This document shows positions 7,374 to 16,106 of a stretch of DNA of 64,000 nt, piece by piece. The notes under the pieces are model-generated. The model saw nothing but the letters and a program-made list of their open reading frames with translations, had not been told where the DNA came from and made no database searches. The position numbers were made by a program, and so were the translations under genes. Source of the DNA: Pseudomonas sp. MTM4 (GTDB lineage: Bacteria; Pseudomonadota; Gammaproteobacteria; Pseudomonadales; Pseudomonadaceae); contig NZ_CP048411.1 of NCBI RefSeq assembly GCF_019355055.1, positions 682,001-746,000 of the forward strand. Reading direction: 5' to 3'. Positions within the stretch are counted from its first letter, which is position 1, and every line of letters starts with the position of its first letter.

Positions 7374-8294
7374 ATGGATCGAGCATTGGAGATGCAAGTC
7401 TTTTGCGCGGTGGTCGACAAGGGCAGTTTCGTCGGCGCGGTTGAAGCATTGGAAATGTCCAAAGCTGCCGTTTCGAGACACGTGAACGCGCTGGAGGAAC
7501 GTCTGGGCGTGCGCTTGTTGCAACGCACGACACGACGCTTATCGCTTACAGAAGAAGGGCGGGTTTTCTACCAGCAAGCGCGGGAAGTGTTGGCGTTGAT
7601 GGGGGAAGCGGAGAGCGCGGTTTCGTCCGGCTCTCATGAGCCTGCTGGCGTCTTGAGAGTGAATGCGCCGGTGAGCTTTGGGGTGTTGCATTTGGCACCG
7701 CTCTGGACGCATTTTTTGAGCCTGCACCCAAAACTTGAACTGGATATCAGCCTGAACGATCGTCAGGTCGATCTGGTGGAAGAGGGGTATGACGTCGCAG
7801 TACGGATTGCGCGGATGGAGAGTTCATCGCTGGTGGGACGGCGTTTCGCGAGCACTCGGATGCGTCTGTGTGCATCACCGGACTATCTGGCAAACCATAC
7901 GCCGATGAAAAAACCAGAAGACCTGATTGATCACCGAGTGATTGCCTATAGCAATTTTTCGAGCGGTAACGAATGGAGTTTTAGCGGGCCGGATGGCGAG
8001 CATAAGGTCAGCACACGGTCAGTCATTCGCTGCAATAACGGTGATACCTGCCGAGCCGTTGCGTTGAATGCTGGCGGGATCCTGCTGCAGCCCAGTTTCA
8101 TGGTGAGCGAGGACATTCGCCACGGCACGCTTGTAGAGCTGCTACCGGCGTATCGATCCATAGAACTGGGTATCTATGCGGTTTACCCGACCCGCAAACA
8201 CCTGCCATCCAAAGTGCGTGCATTCATCAATTTTCTGGTCGAGCAATTTGAGCACGTCGATTGGGAATCGGACGCCCCCGTGAGGAAGAGTTGA
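7374..8294 (+). CDS. LysR family transcriptional regulator
   Basis: A 306-residue LysR protein. The winged helix-turn-helix at residues 1-60 includes GSFVGAVEALEMSKAAVSRH and LGVRLLQRTTRRLSLTEEG, and the rest is the substrate-binding effector domain. The RTTRRLSLTEEG form places it in the CrgA-like subgroup common in Pseudomonas, whose members often control a divergent oxidoreductase. Here the divergent gene is the F420-reductase-like protein followed by DoxX, which fits a redox or quinone response. The effector is unknown. Confidence 0.93.
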   Translation: MDRALEMQVFCAVVDKGSFVGAVEALEMSKAAVSRHVNALEERLGVRLLQRTTRRLSLTEEGRVFYQQAREVLALMGEAESAVSSGSHEPAGVLRVNAPVSFGVLHLAPLWTHFLSLHPKLELDISLNDRQVDLVEEGYDVAVRIARMESSSLVGRRFASTRMRLCASPDYLANHTPMKKPEDLIDHRVIAYSNFSSGNEWSFSGPDGEHKVSTRSVIRCNNGDTCRAVALNAGGILLQPSFMVSEDIRHGTLVELLPAYRSIELGIYAVYPTRKHLPSKVRAFINFLVEQFEHVDWESDAPVRKS

Positions 8295-8297
8295 AGC

Positions 8298-8330
8298 ACG
8301 GGCTACGAGAACTGATGTCTCGCAGCCCGT
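8298..8330. terminator. Bidirectional hairpin between convergent genes
   Basis: ACGGGCT and CGAGA pair with TCTCG and AGCCCGT around a 7-nt loop, with one unpaired base on each side. It lies 3 nt after the LysR stop and 20 nt before the stop of the minus-strand tautomerase gene, so it can serve both. Confidence 0.75.
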
Positions 8331-8349
8331 TGGGTTTGACGCGGAAACG

Positions 8350-8547
8350 TCAACTCCTCTCAGGATCGGCGCCAAACAGCTTGCCGGCTCCTGCCCAGTC
8401 AGATGGGGCCACGTCTTCAAAAATGACATAGATATAGTTCGGGTCGGTGCCGGTGTTTTTTACGATACTTTGAGTGATTTCAGCCGCGACGGCTTCTTTC
8501 GCGGCGTGGTCTTTTCCTTCAAACCAGCTAACTCGTACAACAGGCAT
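8350..8547 (-). CDS. 4-oxalocrotonate tautomerase family protein
   Basis: A 65-residue protein that begins Met-Pro (MPVVRVSWFEGKDHAAKEA), so after Met removal Pro1 would be the catalytic base of this superfamily. It also has the central TGTDPNYIYVIFED strand. The family includes 4-oxalocrotonate tautomerase of meta cleavage and several dehalogenases. The ATG at 8547 is preceded by GAGG. It lies downstream of the outer-membrane protein on the same strand, at the far end of the aromatic block, but no meta-cleavage genes are nearby. The substrate is uncertain. Confidence 0.85.
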   Translation of the reverse strand: MPVVRVSWFEGKDHAAKEAVAAEITQSIVKNTGTDPNYIYVIFEDVAPSDWAGAGKLFGADPERS

Positions 8548-8793
8548 GGGGTGATCCTCTTTCAGGGTGGGTGACTCTTCAGCAGGGCTGGCCGCGCGGT
8601 ACTCCCGGCTAGCCGATAGCAACGCTGAGTACTAATAAAAGAATAGAAGAGATCCTGATGGCGATAAACACGCTGCCAATCGCCTGTATGTAGAGATTTA
8701 TTCTCCAATCAGGATCCCTACTAGAGCGCTGGATATGGCCCCGCGAGAATCACATTCCGAAAGCACGGTGCTGCTCGGTCCATGCCGGACTGA

Positions 8794-9714
8794 TTAGAGA
8801 GGAATGGTCAATTTCAACCAGTAAGCCTCGCCCTCGGCCCGATTACGCACAGCTTGCTCGCGCTGCCATTTGGTAGTAACAAACCAGCCGCTGTCTGCGC
8901 TGTATTTAATCGACGGACCGATTGCGAATGCGCGGCCTTTGTTGTCGTTTACGGTGTCGCCAGATTGTTTGTCATCCGTTACCTGTCGATAAACGTAGCC
9001 GCCAACGCCTACGACCCAGCCGTTACCAAATCCCCAACCGGCCGAATAGTCGGCATGCGCTTCCTGTCCTGAGCGGTATTCGGTGTCCGGGTTACGGAAG
9101 TTGAAGTCGTACATCAGCTTCACATCGAAATTCAACCCAGCAGGATCGACATAGGACAGGGCGGCCAGTGGCTGTACTGCCCAATAGTTGCGTCCGATAT
9201 TGGCCAAGTCATCCCTGTCATAGCGCCCGGTAGGGGCGAAGAAATCGACCGCATAGATGGCATGCAGCTTATCGCTGTAGTGATAGCCGAGGGAGGGGCC
9301 GAAAATAATGTCGCCCATACCACGACGTCGCTGACTCCGCTCGTTGACCTGAACCTTCAGATCCACGAACGGCACATTGATGTGAAACGCCAGGTCGCCA
9401 TCCAGGACCTTGTGTTCGGTGACCCAGATCAGTCGTGGCGCCACGACTGCGGCGTCCAGATCGAAATGCGCCACAGCGTTACGGCCCTGATCATCCCGAA
9501 GGCGGTCGGCGCTGTATCGTTGGGCGAACACTTGCGTGTAAAAGCCGGGCGGCGGCATCGCCCCGGTCATATAGTTTTCTGCGCCCATCGGGTAAGAGGA
9601 GCCGCCGCCTTCTGTGGCGGATGCGATGGGCGACAGTAGGGCAGCAACGGTGCCTGCCAACAGGCACGAGAAGGGGTTGTAATGGGCACGCATTACAGAG
9701 AGGAGATCATTCAT
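8794..9714 (-). CDS. SphA/MetA-pathway-type outer membrane protein (aromatic uptake candidate)
   Basis: A 306-residue protein with a signal peptide (hydrophobic CLLAGTVAALLSPIASA) followed by TEGGGSSYPMG, a mature start typical of the phenol-degradation meta-pathway family (PF13557-like) of outer-membrane beta barrels. Alternating aromatic strands run to the terminal WLKLTIPL. The ATG at 9714 is chosen; another lies 21 nt inside. A terminator separates it from the aldehyde dehydrogenase gene, so it probably has its own promoter. Its place at the end of the nah-type genes suggests uptake of the aromatic substrate; that is inference. Confidence 0.85.
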   Translation of the reverse strand: MNDLLSVMRAHYNPFSCLLAGTVAALLSPIASATEGGGSSYPMGAENYMTGAMPPPGFYTQVFAQRYSADRLRDDQGRNAVAHFDLDAAVVAPRLIWVTEHKVLDGDLAFHINVPFVDLKVQVNERSQRRRGMGDIIFGPSLGYHYSDKLHAIYAVDFFAPTGRYDRDDLANIGRNYWAVQPLAALSYVDPAGLNFDVKLMYDFNFRNPDTEYRSGQEAHADYSAGWGFGNGWVVGVGGYVYRQVTDDKQSGDTVNDNKGRAFAIGPSIKYSADSGWFVTTKWQREQAVRNRAEGEAYWLKLTIPL

Positions 9715-9784
9715 ATGCACCACTTTATTGTTGTAGTCGGTGACGTATCGGTAATCGCACTTGCTTCGCCGACGTAGCGGCAAA

Positions 9785-9804
9785 GGCCGACACAGGTGTC
9801 GGCC
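9785..9804 (-). terminator. Hairpin after the aldehyde dehydrogenase gene
   Basis: A perfect 9-bp inverted repeat, GGCCGACAC and GTGTCGGCC, separated by AG. It starts 12 nt after the nahF-type stop and is followed on the minus strand by TTTG. It probably ends the nahG-catA-adh-nahF transcript. Confidence 0.72.
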
Positions 9805-9816
9805 CGAATTGCAGAA

Positions 9817-11268
9817 TCAGAACGGGTAGGGCTGATCGGAAGGTTCTACCGTGACCCACTTGACCTCGGTTAATTCCTCGATCACGGCGCTTCCGTCGAA
9901 ACGCCCGTAGCCACTTTTTTTCATGCCGCCGTAGGGCGCCTGCGGCTCGTTCTGCACGGTTGCACCGTTGATGTGTACGCATCCGGCATCTAAACGTGCG
10001 GCCAGATTGAGCGCTTTGGTGACATTGGCACTGAAGATTGAGGAGGAGAGGCCGTAGGCGGTGTCGTTGGCGACTTCCAGAGCCTGCTCTGCGTCCTTGA
10101 CGCGCACGATGGTGGTTACCGGGCCGAAGGTTTCCTCATCGTAAATGTCCATGTCCCGGGTCACTCGGTCGACCAATGTCGGCGCCATCAAAGCGCTTTC
10201 AGCCAGGCCTCCAGCAACAATCTGCGCGCCCTTACCGATGGCGTCGTCGAGCAGCTGATTGATACGTTGCACGGAACCCTGAGCGATCATCGGGCCAATC
10301 ACACACGCCGCGGATTCGCTGGGCACGCTGGTTTCCAGCGCAGCCACTCGCGCCGAAAAGCGCGATACGAAGTCGTCAGCAACGCGCTCATCGACCACGA
10401 ATCGCTCGGTCGACATGCAGATCTGCCCCTGGTAGAGAAAAGCACCGAATACGGCAGCGTTCACTGCGCCTTCTATATCGGCATCATCCAGCACGATGAA
10501 GGGCGCCTTGCCCCCCAGTTCCAGCAGGCAGCGCTTCAAATGGGTAGCGCAGGTTTGCGCAATCATTCGTCCGACCTTGGTCGAGCCGGTGAAGTTGACG
10601 CGGCGAACGCTGTCATGGGCGACCAGCGCTTCGGTCACGGCTGCCGCGTCTTCAGGTGCACTGATCAGGAAGTTCAACACGCCTGCCGGCAAACCCGCTT
10701 CATAGAACGCTTCCGCTAACAGCGCGTGGGTACGCGGGCTGTTTTCCGAGCCTTTGAAAATCACTGTATTGCCGCAGGCCAACGGGTACGCAATGGCGCG
10801 AGCACCGAGTATAACCGGGCCGTTCCACGGCACGATGCTCAACACGGTGCCTACCGGCTGACGCAACGTCATCGACAAGGCGCCAGGTTTGTCGGTTGGG
10901 ATGGTTTCACCCTTTATCTGGGTCGTCAGCGCGGCGGCCTCCCGCAGCAAGCCTGCCGAGGCGCCTACGTTGAACTGGGCCCAGAGTTGTGACGCACCGA
11001 TTTCTTCCGCCATAACAGTGCAGAAGTCGGCCATCTTGGCTTCCAGTGCATTAGCGGCGGCTAGAAGGATGCGGCGGCGCTCGGTAGGCCCTTTGTTCGA
11101 CCAGGTGCGAAATGCACGCGCGGAGGATTCGGCTGCTTGCAATGCATCTTCAACGCTGCAGGCGGCACCGACGCTGACAGTCTTGCCGTTCAACGGATCG
11201 ATCCGCTGAAAGGTCTTGCCGTCAGAAGCATCACGCTTGCTGTTATCAATGGTGAGTTGAACGGTCAT
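9817..11268 (-). CDS. nahF: Salicylaldehyde dehydrogenase (NahF-like)
   Basis: A 483-residue aldehyde dehydrogenase that oxidises an aromatic aldehyde with NAD+. Visible features are VPWNG at 147-150, the cofactor loop FTGSTKVG near 226, general-base Glu250 in LLELGGK, and nucleophile Cys284 in GQICMSTER; both numbers agree with Pseudomonas NahF. The ending WVTVEPSDQPYPF also resembles NahF. GAGG precedes the ATG at 11268. It lies 27 nt after the alcohol dehydrogenase gene and beside a salicylate hydroxylase gene, which points to salicylaldehyde as substrate. Benzaldehyde or vanillin activity is also possible. Confidence 0.88.
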   Translation of the reverse strand: MTVQLTIDNSKRDASDGKTFQRIDPLNGKTVSVGAACSVEDALQAAESSARAFRTWSNKGPTERRRILLAAANALEAKMADFCTVMAEEIGASQLWAQFNVGASAGLLREAAALTTQIKGETIPTDKPGALSMTLRQPVGTVLSIVPWNGPVILGARAIAYPLACGNTVIFKGSENSPRTHALLAEAFYEAGLPAGVLNFLISAPEDAAAVTEALVAHDSVRRVNFTGSTKVGRMIAQTCATHLKRCLLELGGKAPFIVLDDADIEGAVNAAVFGAFLYQGQICMSTERFVVDERVADDFVSRFSARVAALETSVPSESAACVIGPMIAQGSVQRINQLLDDAIGKGAQIVAGGLAESALMAPTLVDRVTRDMDIYDEETFGPVTTIVRVKDAEQALEVANDTAYGLSSSIFSANVTKALNLAARLDAGCVHINGATVQNEPQAPYGGMKKSGYGRFDGSAVIEELTEVKWVTVEPSDQPYPF

Positions 11269-11295
11269 GAAGGTTCCTCGGAATGAATAGGTGGG

Positions 11296-12441
11296 TCAGG
11301 CGGTAGTGGAGCTGGGCATGCGAAGGATCGGCTTGATCGTCACGCCGTTCTCGCTGTCGGCCATTGCCTGATTGATTTCGTCGAATGGGTAGAACTTGCA
11401 GAGCTTGTCGAAGGGGAAGCGACCCTGCAGGTACAGGTCGACCAGCTTGGGAATGAACGCTTTGGCCACGACGTCGCCCTGGACTATTCCCATGATCCGC
11501 TTGCCCGGAATCATCACGTCATTGATGTTGAAGGACGCTTCGGTGCCCATCTTGGTCGCGCCAACGATGCCGCAGGTGCCAAGGATGCTGATCGAATCGA
11601 TCGCCTGACGGAGCACATCGGCACGACCGGAACATTCGAGGCTGTAGTTGGCGCCGCCATCGGTAATGGCGTGCACACGCTGTACCGCGTCTTCCTCGCG
11701 ACTGTTGATGATGTGGGTAGCGCCGAGCTCGAGGGCCAGCTCCAGCCGACTGGGCGTCACATCGACTGCAATGATCGTGGTAGCGCCTGCGACTCTTGCA
11801 GCCATGATTGCAGCCAGGCCTACAGCGCCCGCGCCAAAGGCGACGAAACTTGAGCCAGCCTCAACCCTAAGGGCGTTAAGCACTGAACCTGCCCCGGTTT
11901 GAATGCCGCAACCCAATGGCCCTAGCAGCTCCAAGGGCGCCTCTTTGGGAACCTTCACCACGTTCCGCTCGTTTGCCATTGCATGAGTCGAGAAGGACGA
12001 CTGGCCGAAGAAGTGATCATGGATCGGATGTTCATCGGCGCAGCTGCAACTGGAGGTGCTGCCGTCGATCCGACCGCCACCGAAGTTGAGCGGATGCATA
12101 TGCGAGCAATGCGCTGGATGCCCGGTTTCGCAGGGCGAGCATAGGCCGCAGGACATATACGTCATCACTACATGGTCACCGGGGGCGACGGTGGTCACTG
12201 CCGATCCTACGGCTTCCACGACGCCGGCCCCTTCGTGGCCAAGGACGATCGGCAACGGCGTGGGAAACAGCTGATCCCGCACCACCATATCGGTATGGCA
12301 GACACCGGTAGCGACCACGCGCACGCGGACTTCGGTAGGGGCAGGAGCGCCTAACGTGGCGCTTTCGATTTGCAAAGGAGCGCCGGCTTCGCGAAGAACG
12401 GCGACTTGAACGGTTAACGGCTGAGCGTTGAGCTGGGACAT
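11296..12441 (-). CDS. Zinc-dependent aryl-alcohol dehydrogenase (XylB/benzyl alcohol type)
   Basis: A 381-residue medium-chain dehydrogenase. Catalytic zinc ligands are Cys48 (GVCHTD) and His69-Glu70 (GHEGAG). Structural zinc ligands are Cys98, Cys101, Cys104 and Cys112. GAGAVG binds the dinucleotide and the Asp in VDVTPSR favours NAD. It matches aryl-alcohol dehydrogenases that turn benzyl-type alcohols into aldehydes. Placed between catA and nahF, it would feed salicylaldehyde from salicyl alcohol. The ATG at 12441 has GAGG upstream; a longer frame would run into catA. Confidence 0.87.
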   Translation of the reverse strand: MSQLNAQPLTVQVAVLREAGAPLQIESATLGAPAPTEVRVRVVATGVCHTDMVVRDQLFPTPLPIVLGHEGAGVVEAVGSAVTTVAPGDHVVMTYMSCGLCSPCETGHPAHCSHMHPLNFGGGRIDGSTSSCSCADEHPIHDHFFGQSSFSTHAMANERNVVKVPKEAPLELLGPLGCGIQTGAGSVLNALRVEAGSSFVAFGAGAVGLAAIMAARVAGATTIIAVDVTPSRLELALELGATHIINSREEDAVQRVHAITDGGANYSLECSGRADVLRQAIDSISILGTCGIVGATKMGTEASFNINDVMIPGKRIMGIVQGDVVAKAFIPKLVDLYLQGRFPFDKLCKFYPFDEINQAMADSENGVTIKPILRMPSSTTA

Positions 12442-12485
12442 TGTCTTTTCCTCAGGTAATGGGCGTAGGCGGCCAGCTTTTCTGC

Positions 12486-13421
12486 TCAATCCTGTAAGGC
12501 GCGCGGCCGCTGGCTGCGCTGGGTGGCCTGCTCGCTGCGCGCTGGTCGCAGCTGGAAGTCAAAGTTCATCTCGGCAAAGCGCCCCTCCACATTGCGCTGA
12601 GCACTTTGAGCGGGGTCTTCGATAAAGCGTATTTCGCCAATCAAACCGTCGCGGGTCGCGTAGGCAAAGTCATCCCAAAGATGGTCGTCATTGGAAAGGT
12701 TGATCTGCGTGGTGAGGTGCTCGAAGCCTGGCGCCGAGATGAAAAAATGCACGTGGGCGGGTCGTTGACCATGTCGACCGAGCTGGTCCAGGCAGGCTTG
12801 GGTCGGGCCGGCGGGATCACAACCATAACCGGACGGTACGATGCTACGGGCGCGGTAGCGGCCTTCGGCATCGGTCAGAATCCGGCGACGCAGGTTGAAA
12901 TCGGATTGGCTCTTGTCGAAGTACGAGTAGTTGCCCTTGGTATCGGCCTGCCAGAGGTCGACAGTCGCGCCGGCGATGGGGTTTCCTTGCAGATCCAGGA
13001 CGCGACCTTCGAGAAACATCACCGTCGCAACATCGTCCTCGCTTCCGTCATCCATCCGCACCTCGCCTTCGGACAGCGGCGCACCGGCAACATATAGCGG
13101 ACCTTCAATCGTCCGCGGAGTACCGCCGGAAACACCGGAAGCCTCGTCGCGTGCATCGGCCAAGAGATCAAGGAAATGTTCCACGCCAAGGCCTGCGACC
13201 AGCAGCCCGGCTTCGTTGCTTCCACCAAGGCGATTCAGATAGCTGACCCCAGCCCAGAATTCGTCATCAGTGATCTGCAGGTCTTCGATGATTCGTGCGG
13301 TTTCCTGAAGGATCCGCAGGACTATCTCTTTATTGCGGGTATTACCGCCGGCGTTGTCCAAACCAGCCGCCTGGTGAAAGAACTGCTGAATTTCAGGCTG
13401 ATGAGAGATACGAGTTGTCAT
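12486..13421 (-). CDS. catA: Catechol 1,2-dioxygenase
   Basis: A 311-residue intradiol dioxygenase that opens catechol to cis,cis-muconate using non-heme Fe(III). The N-terminal helical dimerisation region precedes the metal site. Iron ligands are the Tyr in GNYSYF (about 165), Tyr199 in VPSGYG, His223 and His225 in RPAHVHFFIS. Length and motifs match CatA rather than protocatechuate or hydroxyquinol enzymes. It is encoded between the salicylate hydroxylase and alcohol dehydrogenase genes, away from catBC, so catechol made by NahG is cleaved by a product of the same transcript. Confidence 0.95.
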   Translation of the reverse strand: MTTRISHQPEIQQFFHQAAGLDNAGGNTRNKEIVLRILQETARIIEDLQITDDEFWAGVSYLNRLGGSNEAGLLVAGLGVEHFLDLLADARDEASGVSGGTPRTIEGPLYVAGAPLSEGEVRMDDGSEDDVATVMFLEGRVLDLQGNPIAGATVDLWQADTKGNYSYFDKSQSDFNLRRRILTDAEGRYRARSIVPSGYGCDPAGPTQACLDQLGRHGQRPAHVHFFISAPGFEHLTTQINLSNDDHLWDDFAYATRDGLIGEIRFIEDPAQSAQRNVEGRFAEMNFDFQLRPARSEQATQRSQRPRALQD

Positions 13422-13509
13422 GAGCAAAGCACCTTTTGTTTTTATGGGTAGTTTTAAGGGCAGGCACACGGCTGGCCTGCCTCGGAATCGACTTCAGTTG
13501 CTGTGGGCC

Positions 13510-14784
13510 TTACCAGCCCAATTGCGCACGCGCCGACTGAAGGTCTGATTGCATGTCGTGGCTCCATAGCCAGTCGAAGCGCTCTGCCAGTGTTTTTCCG
13601 AGCAGCGCCTCGTTATCTGCTACAGCGGGGTCGCGAAATTCATAGAGTTCGCCGGCCTGCCAAGACGTTCGCTGCACGCGGCACGCTCGCGGCCGACGTA
13701 TCGAGTCGTAGGTGTTGAGGACATCAGCGGGTGTCGAGGTAAGTACCTGCGGGTCGCTGAGCAGACGGGCCAGGAGCCAAGCGTCTTCAAGACCCTGGCC
13801 GGCGCCTGCGCCTTGGTGTGGCAGCATGGCATGTGCGGCATCACCAATCAGTCCGACCTGTCCATGAACGTAGCCCGGCAATTCCTCGAGGTCGTGGAGT
13901 GCCCACAGGGTAGGGTGGGGGATGGACTCCAGAAGCGCGCGGGCAGCATCGCCCCAGTCTGCGAAGGCCTCCAGCATTTCCTGCTGCGAAGCATTGCGCA
14001 CCCATGGTGCGTCGCTCGGCCATACTGGCTTGTCGCTACTGCGGTCGGACACAAAGGCGACGACATTGATCAGTCGGCCTTGCTTAACCGGGAAGGTCAG
14101 GATGTGCGCGTCGAGCCCCAAGTACATCTGCGGGACATTGACCAGATGCTCATCCAGGCCCCGTGCACGGTAGGTCTCGCGCAGTTGCTGGCTATCGATC
14201 ATGCCTCTGTAGGCGCATGTCCCGCTAAATCGCGGTGACGCCAAGGGCTGCCCGAGCCTTTCCAGAACGTGGTCTCGTATGGAGGACTTGATGCCATCGG
14301 CAGCGATGAGGATGTCGCAGCTGTGGCTGCTTCCGTCAGTAAAAAATACGTGAGCCTGATTACCGTCCTGCTCGACCCGAACGGCCCGTTTACCGAACTG
14401 AGCGATGCCATCAGGCAGCTCGCTGGCCAATACATCCAGGAAGTCTGCGCGGTGCACTGAGGATTGCCCGACGCCTGCCGCGACGCTGGCACCGAGGTAA
14501 CTGGCGTCTTGGCCTTTGCGCCATTCGAACCAGATGTCCTGCCAAGGGGCAGGGGTGCGGTCGGCTACTCGTTGGTAGGGCTCACCGATACCCAGCCCTT
14601 TAATGGCTTGAACCGCGTTGGCGCCAAAGGAGACGCCAGCGCCCACTTCGCCGAAGGCTGGGGCGGCCTCGAAGAGCTGTACGTGAAGGTGGGAATGACG
14701 GCATAGATCTAGCGCAAGGGCGACGCCGGCGATGCCGCCACCAACGATGCCAATACGCATCGCAGGAGGAGAAGACAGGTGCAT
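13510..14784 (-). CDS. nahG: Salicylate 1-hydroxylase (NahG-like flavoprotein monooxygenase)
   Basis: A 424-residue FAD-dependent monooxygenase that converts salicylate, NADH and O2 to catechol and CO2. The FAD-binding GIVGGGIAGVALAL starts at residue 12. AADGIKSSIR is the DG motif region, and LIGDAAHAMLPHQGAGAGQG is the GD motif. Long stretches (FEAAPAFGEVGAGVSFG, GQSSVHRADF, FSGTCAYRGM) are as in NahG of naphthalene plasmids. The ATG at 14784 was chosen; an inner Met at residue 9 is the alternative. It heads the minus-strand operon and its upstream gap carries repeats suited to NahR. Confidence 0.94.
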   Translation of the reverse strand: MHLSSPPAMRIGIVGGGIAGVALALDLCRHSHLHVQLFEAAPAFGEVGAGVSFGANAVQAIKGLGIGEPYQRVADRTPAPWQDIWFEWRKGQDASYLGASVAAGVGQSSVHRADFLDVLASELPDGIAQFGKRAVRVEQDGNQAHVFFTDGSSHSCDILIAADGIKSSIRDHVLERLGQPLASPRFSGTCAYRGMIDSQQLRETYRARGLDEHLVNVPQMYLGLDAHILTFPVKQGRLINVVAFVSDRSSDKPVWPSDAPWVRNASQQEMLEAFADWGDAARALLESIPHPTLWALHDLEELPGYVHGQVGLIGDAAHAMLPHQGAGAGQGLEDAWLLARLLSDPQVLTSTPADVLNTYDSIRRPRACRVQRTSWQAGELYEFRDPAVADNEALLGKTLAERFDWLWSHDMQSDLQSARAQLGW

Positions 14785-15103
14785 AGCAAGGTTCTCATTG
14801 GATTTATTTTGTTGGAATGCCTCCACTATCTGGTCGTGTTGCGCGCCCCGTAAATACCGCAACGCCTATGTTGAATATGCCGGTTGTGAATATTGCGAAG
14901 TGTTCTTCCTGGAAGAGGTCAGGTTTTGTCGACGCAGAGATGCCTATAAAAATTGGGCAGAGCTTTCCCTTTCTACGCGGTGGGATTGGCGAAGGAACGC
15001 TGCAGATCAGGCGGCCTAACAGAGGGTTAAAACGCGTCTGCCAAAGGATCGATGTAGCTCTACCGTCGGCGACGGAACGCAATAGGCGAGGTCCGGCGGG
15101 TGG
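14785..15103. promoter_or_regulatory. nahG promoter region with ATATTCA direct repeats
   Basis: This 319-nt gap between nahR and nahG on the minus strand holds no gene. Read on the minus strand it has two ATATTCA heptamers (14887-14893 and 14872-14878) spaced 15 nt start to start, about 90-110 nt upstream of the nahG start. NahR operators in naphthalene plasmids also carry TTCA elements upstream of the -35 box. That these are NahR sites is inference from position and likeness. Confidence 0.5.
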
Positions 15104-16015
15104 TTACGCGGCCGAGTCTGAAAACAAATCAAACATCAGTTGGCGAATCCAGCGATTGGCCGGGTCCTTGTTGTACCTGGCGTGCCAGAACAGATTGATC
15201 GCAATTTCTGGCAAAGGCATAGGTGGAGGTAACAGCACGAGGTCGAACGGTTCGGCACAACTGCTGGCGAATCGCTCCGGCACGGTCGCAATCAAATTGG
15301 ATTGCTTCAGGATATGTCCCACTGCAACGAAGTGCGGCACCTCGAGGCGGATATTGCGCTGGGCACCGGCACGCTGAATGAACGCATCGGCCTCGCCATG
15401 CCCTGTGTTCGCCGCGACGACCCTGACATGCTCATAGCTTGAATAGGCTTCCAGGGTGAACGGCTGTTTCGTAGCTGGGTGATCGCGTCGGCAAAGGCAA
15501 ACATACTGGTGATGGAACAACCTACGTTGGAAAAAACCCGCTTGAAGATTCGGCAGGAGGCCGACGGCTACGTCAACAGCGCCGCTCTGCAGATCTTCAG
15601 CCAGCGTATCGGTGTTGCTTCGCACCGTACTCACCAAGCAATGAGGCGCTAAGCGAGAGAGTGCGTTCATCAGCTTTGGCATGAAGTAGATCTCGCCGAT
15701 GTCCGTCATCGCCAGTGTGAAGGTGCGCCTTGCCGTCAAGGGGTCGAACTGCTCCTCATGCTTGAATGCTTCACGCAAAGTTTCTATGGCGAGGGTGATC
15801 GAGTCGGCGAGTTGTAACGCGTAGGGGGTGGGCTCCATACCGTGATGGGTGCGCACGAAAAGTTCGTCGTTCAGCGCTTTGCGCAATCGCTTCAACGCAT
15901 TACTTGTCGCGGGCTGCGTGAGCCCAAGGCTGTCGGCAGCAGTCGACACTCGGCGGTCAATAAGCAGCTGGTTAAAAACCAGCAAGAGGTTCAGGTCTAG
16001 GTCGCGTAGTTCCAT
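15104..16015 (-). CDS. nahR: NahR-type LysR activator of salicylate catabolism
   Basis: A 303-residue LysR protein. The N-terminal MELRDLDLNLLLVFNQLL, LGLTQPATSNALKRLR and FVRTHHGMEPTPYA closely follow NahR, as do AMTDIGEIYFMPKLM and VGLLPNLQAGFFQRRL in the effector domain. NahR activates nah and sal operons when salicylate binds. Its gene lies directly upstream of nahG and on the same strand, unlike the divergent order common in naphthalene plasmids, so readthrough from nahR into nahG is possible despite the 319-nt gap. Confidence 0.92.
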   Translation of the reverse strand: MELRDLDLNLLLVFNQLLIDRRVSTAADSLGLTQPATSNALKRLRKALNDELFVRTHHGMEPTPYALQLADSITLAIETLREAFKHEEQFDPLTARRTFTLAMTDIGEIYFMPKLMNALSRLAPHCLVSTVRSNTDTLAEDLQSGAVDVAVGLLPNLQAGFFQRRLFHHQYVCLCRRDHPATKQPFTLEAYSSYEHVRVVAANTGHGEADAFIQRAGAQRNIRLEVPHFVAVGHILKQSNLIATVPERFASSCAEPFDLVLLPPPMPLPEIAINLFWHARYNKDPANRWIRQLMFDLFSDSAA

Positions 16016-16106
16016 TATTCAACCTGCATCAATTTTCTGCATTTATCGGATCGATGTTCGGGTTACGCCCGCTTTGTGCATTGATAACTAACCTACGGCG
16101 TACGGC

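Noticed and set aside
8350..8547. Tautomerase as evidence for a meta-cleavage pathway
   Set aside because: No catechol 2,3-dioxygenase, hydrolase or aldolase gene is nearby; the ring-cleavage enzyme present is intradiol CatA.
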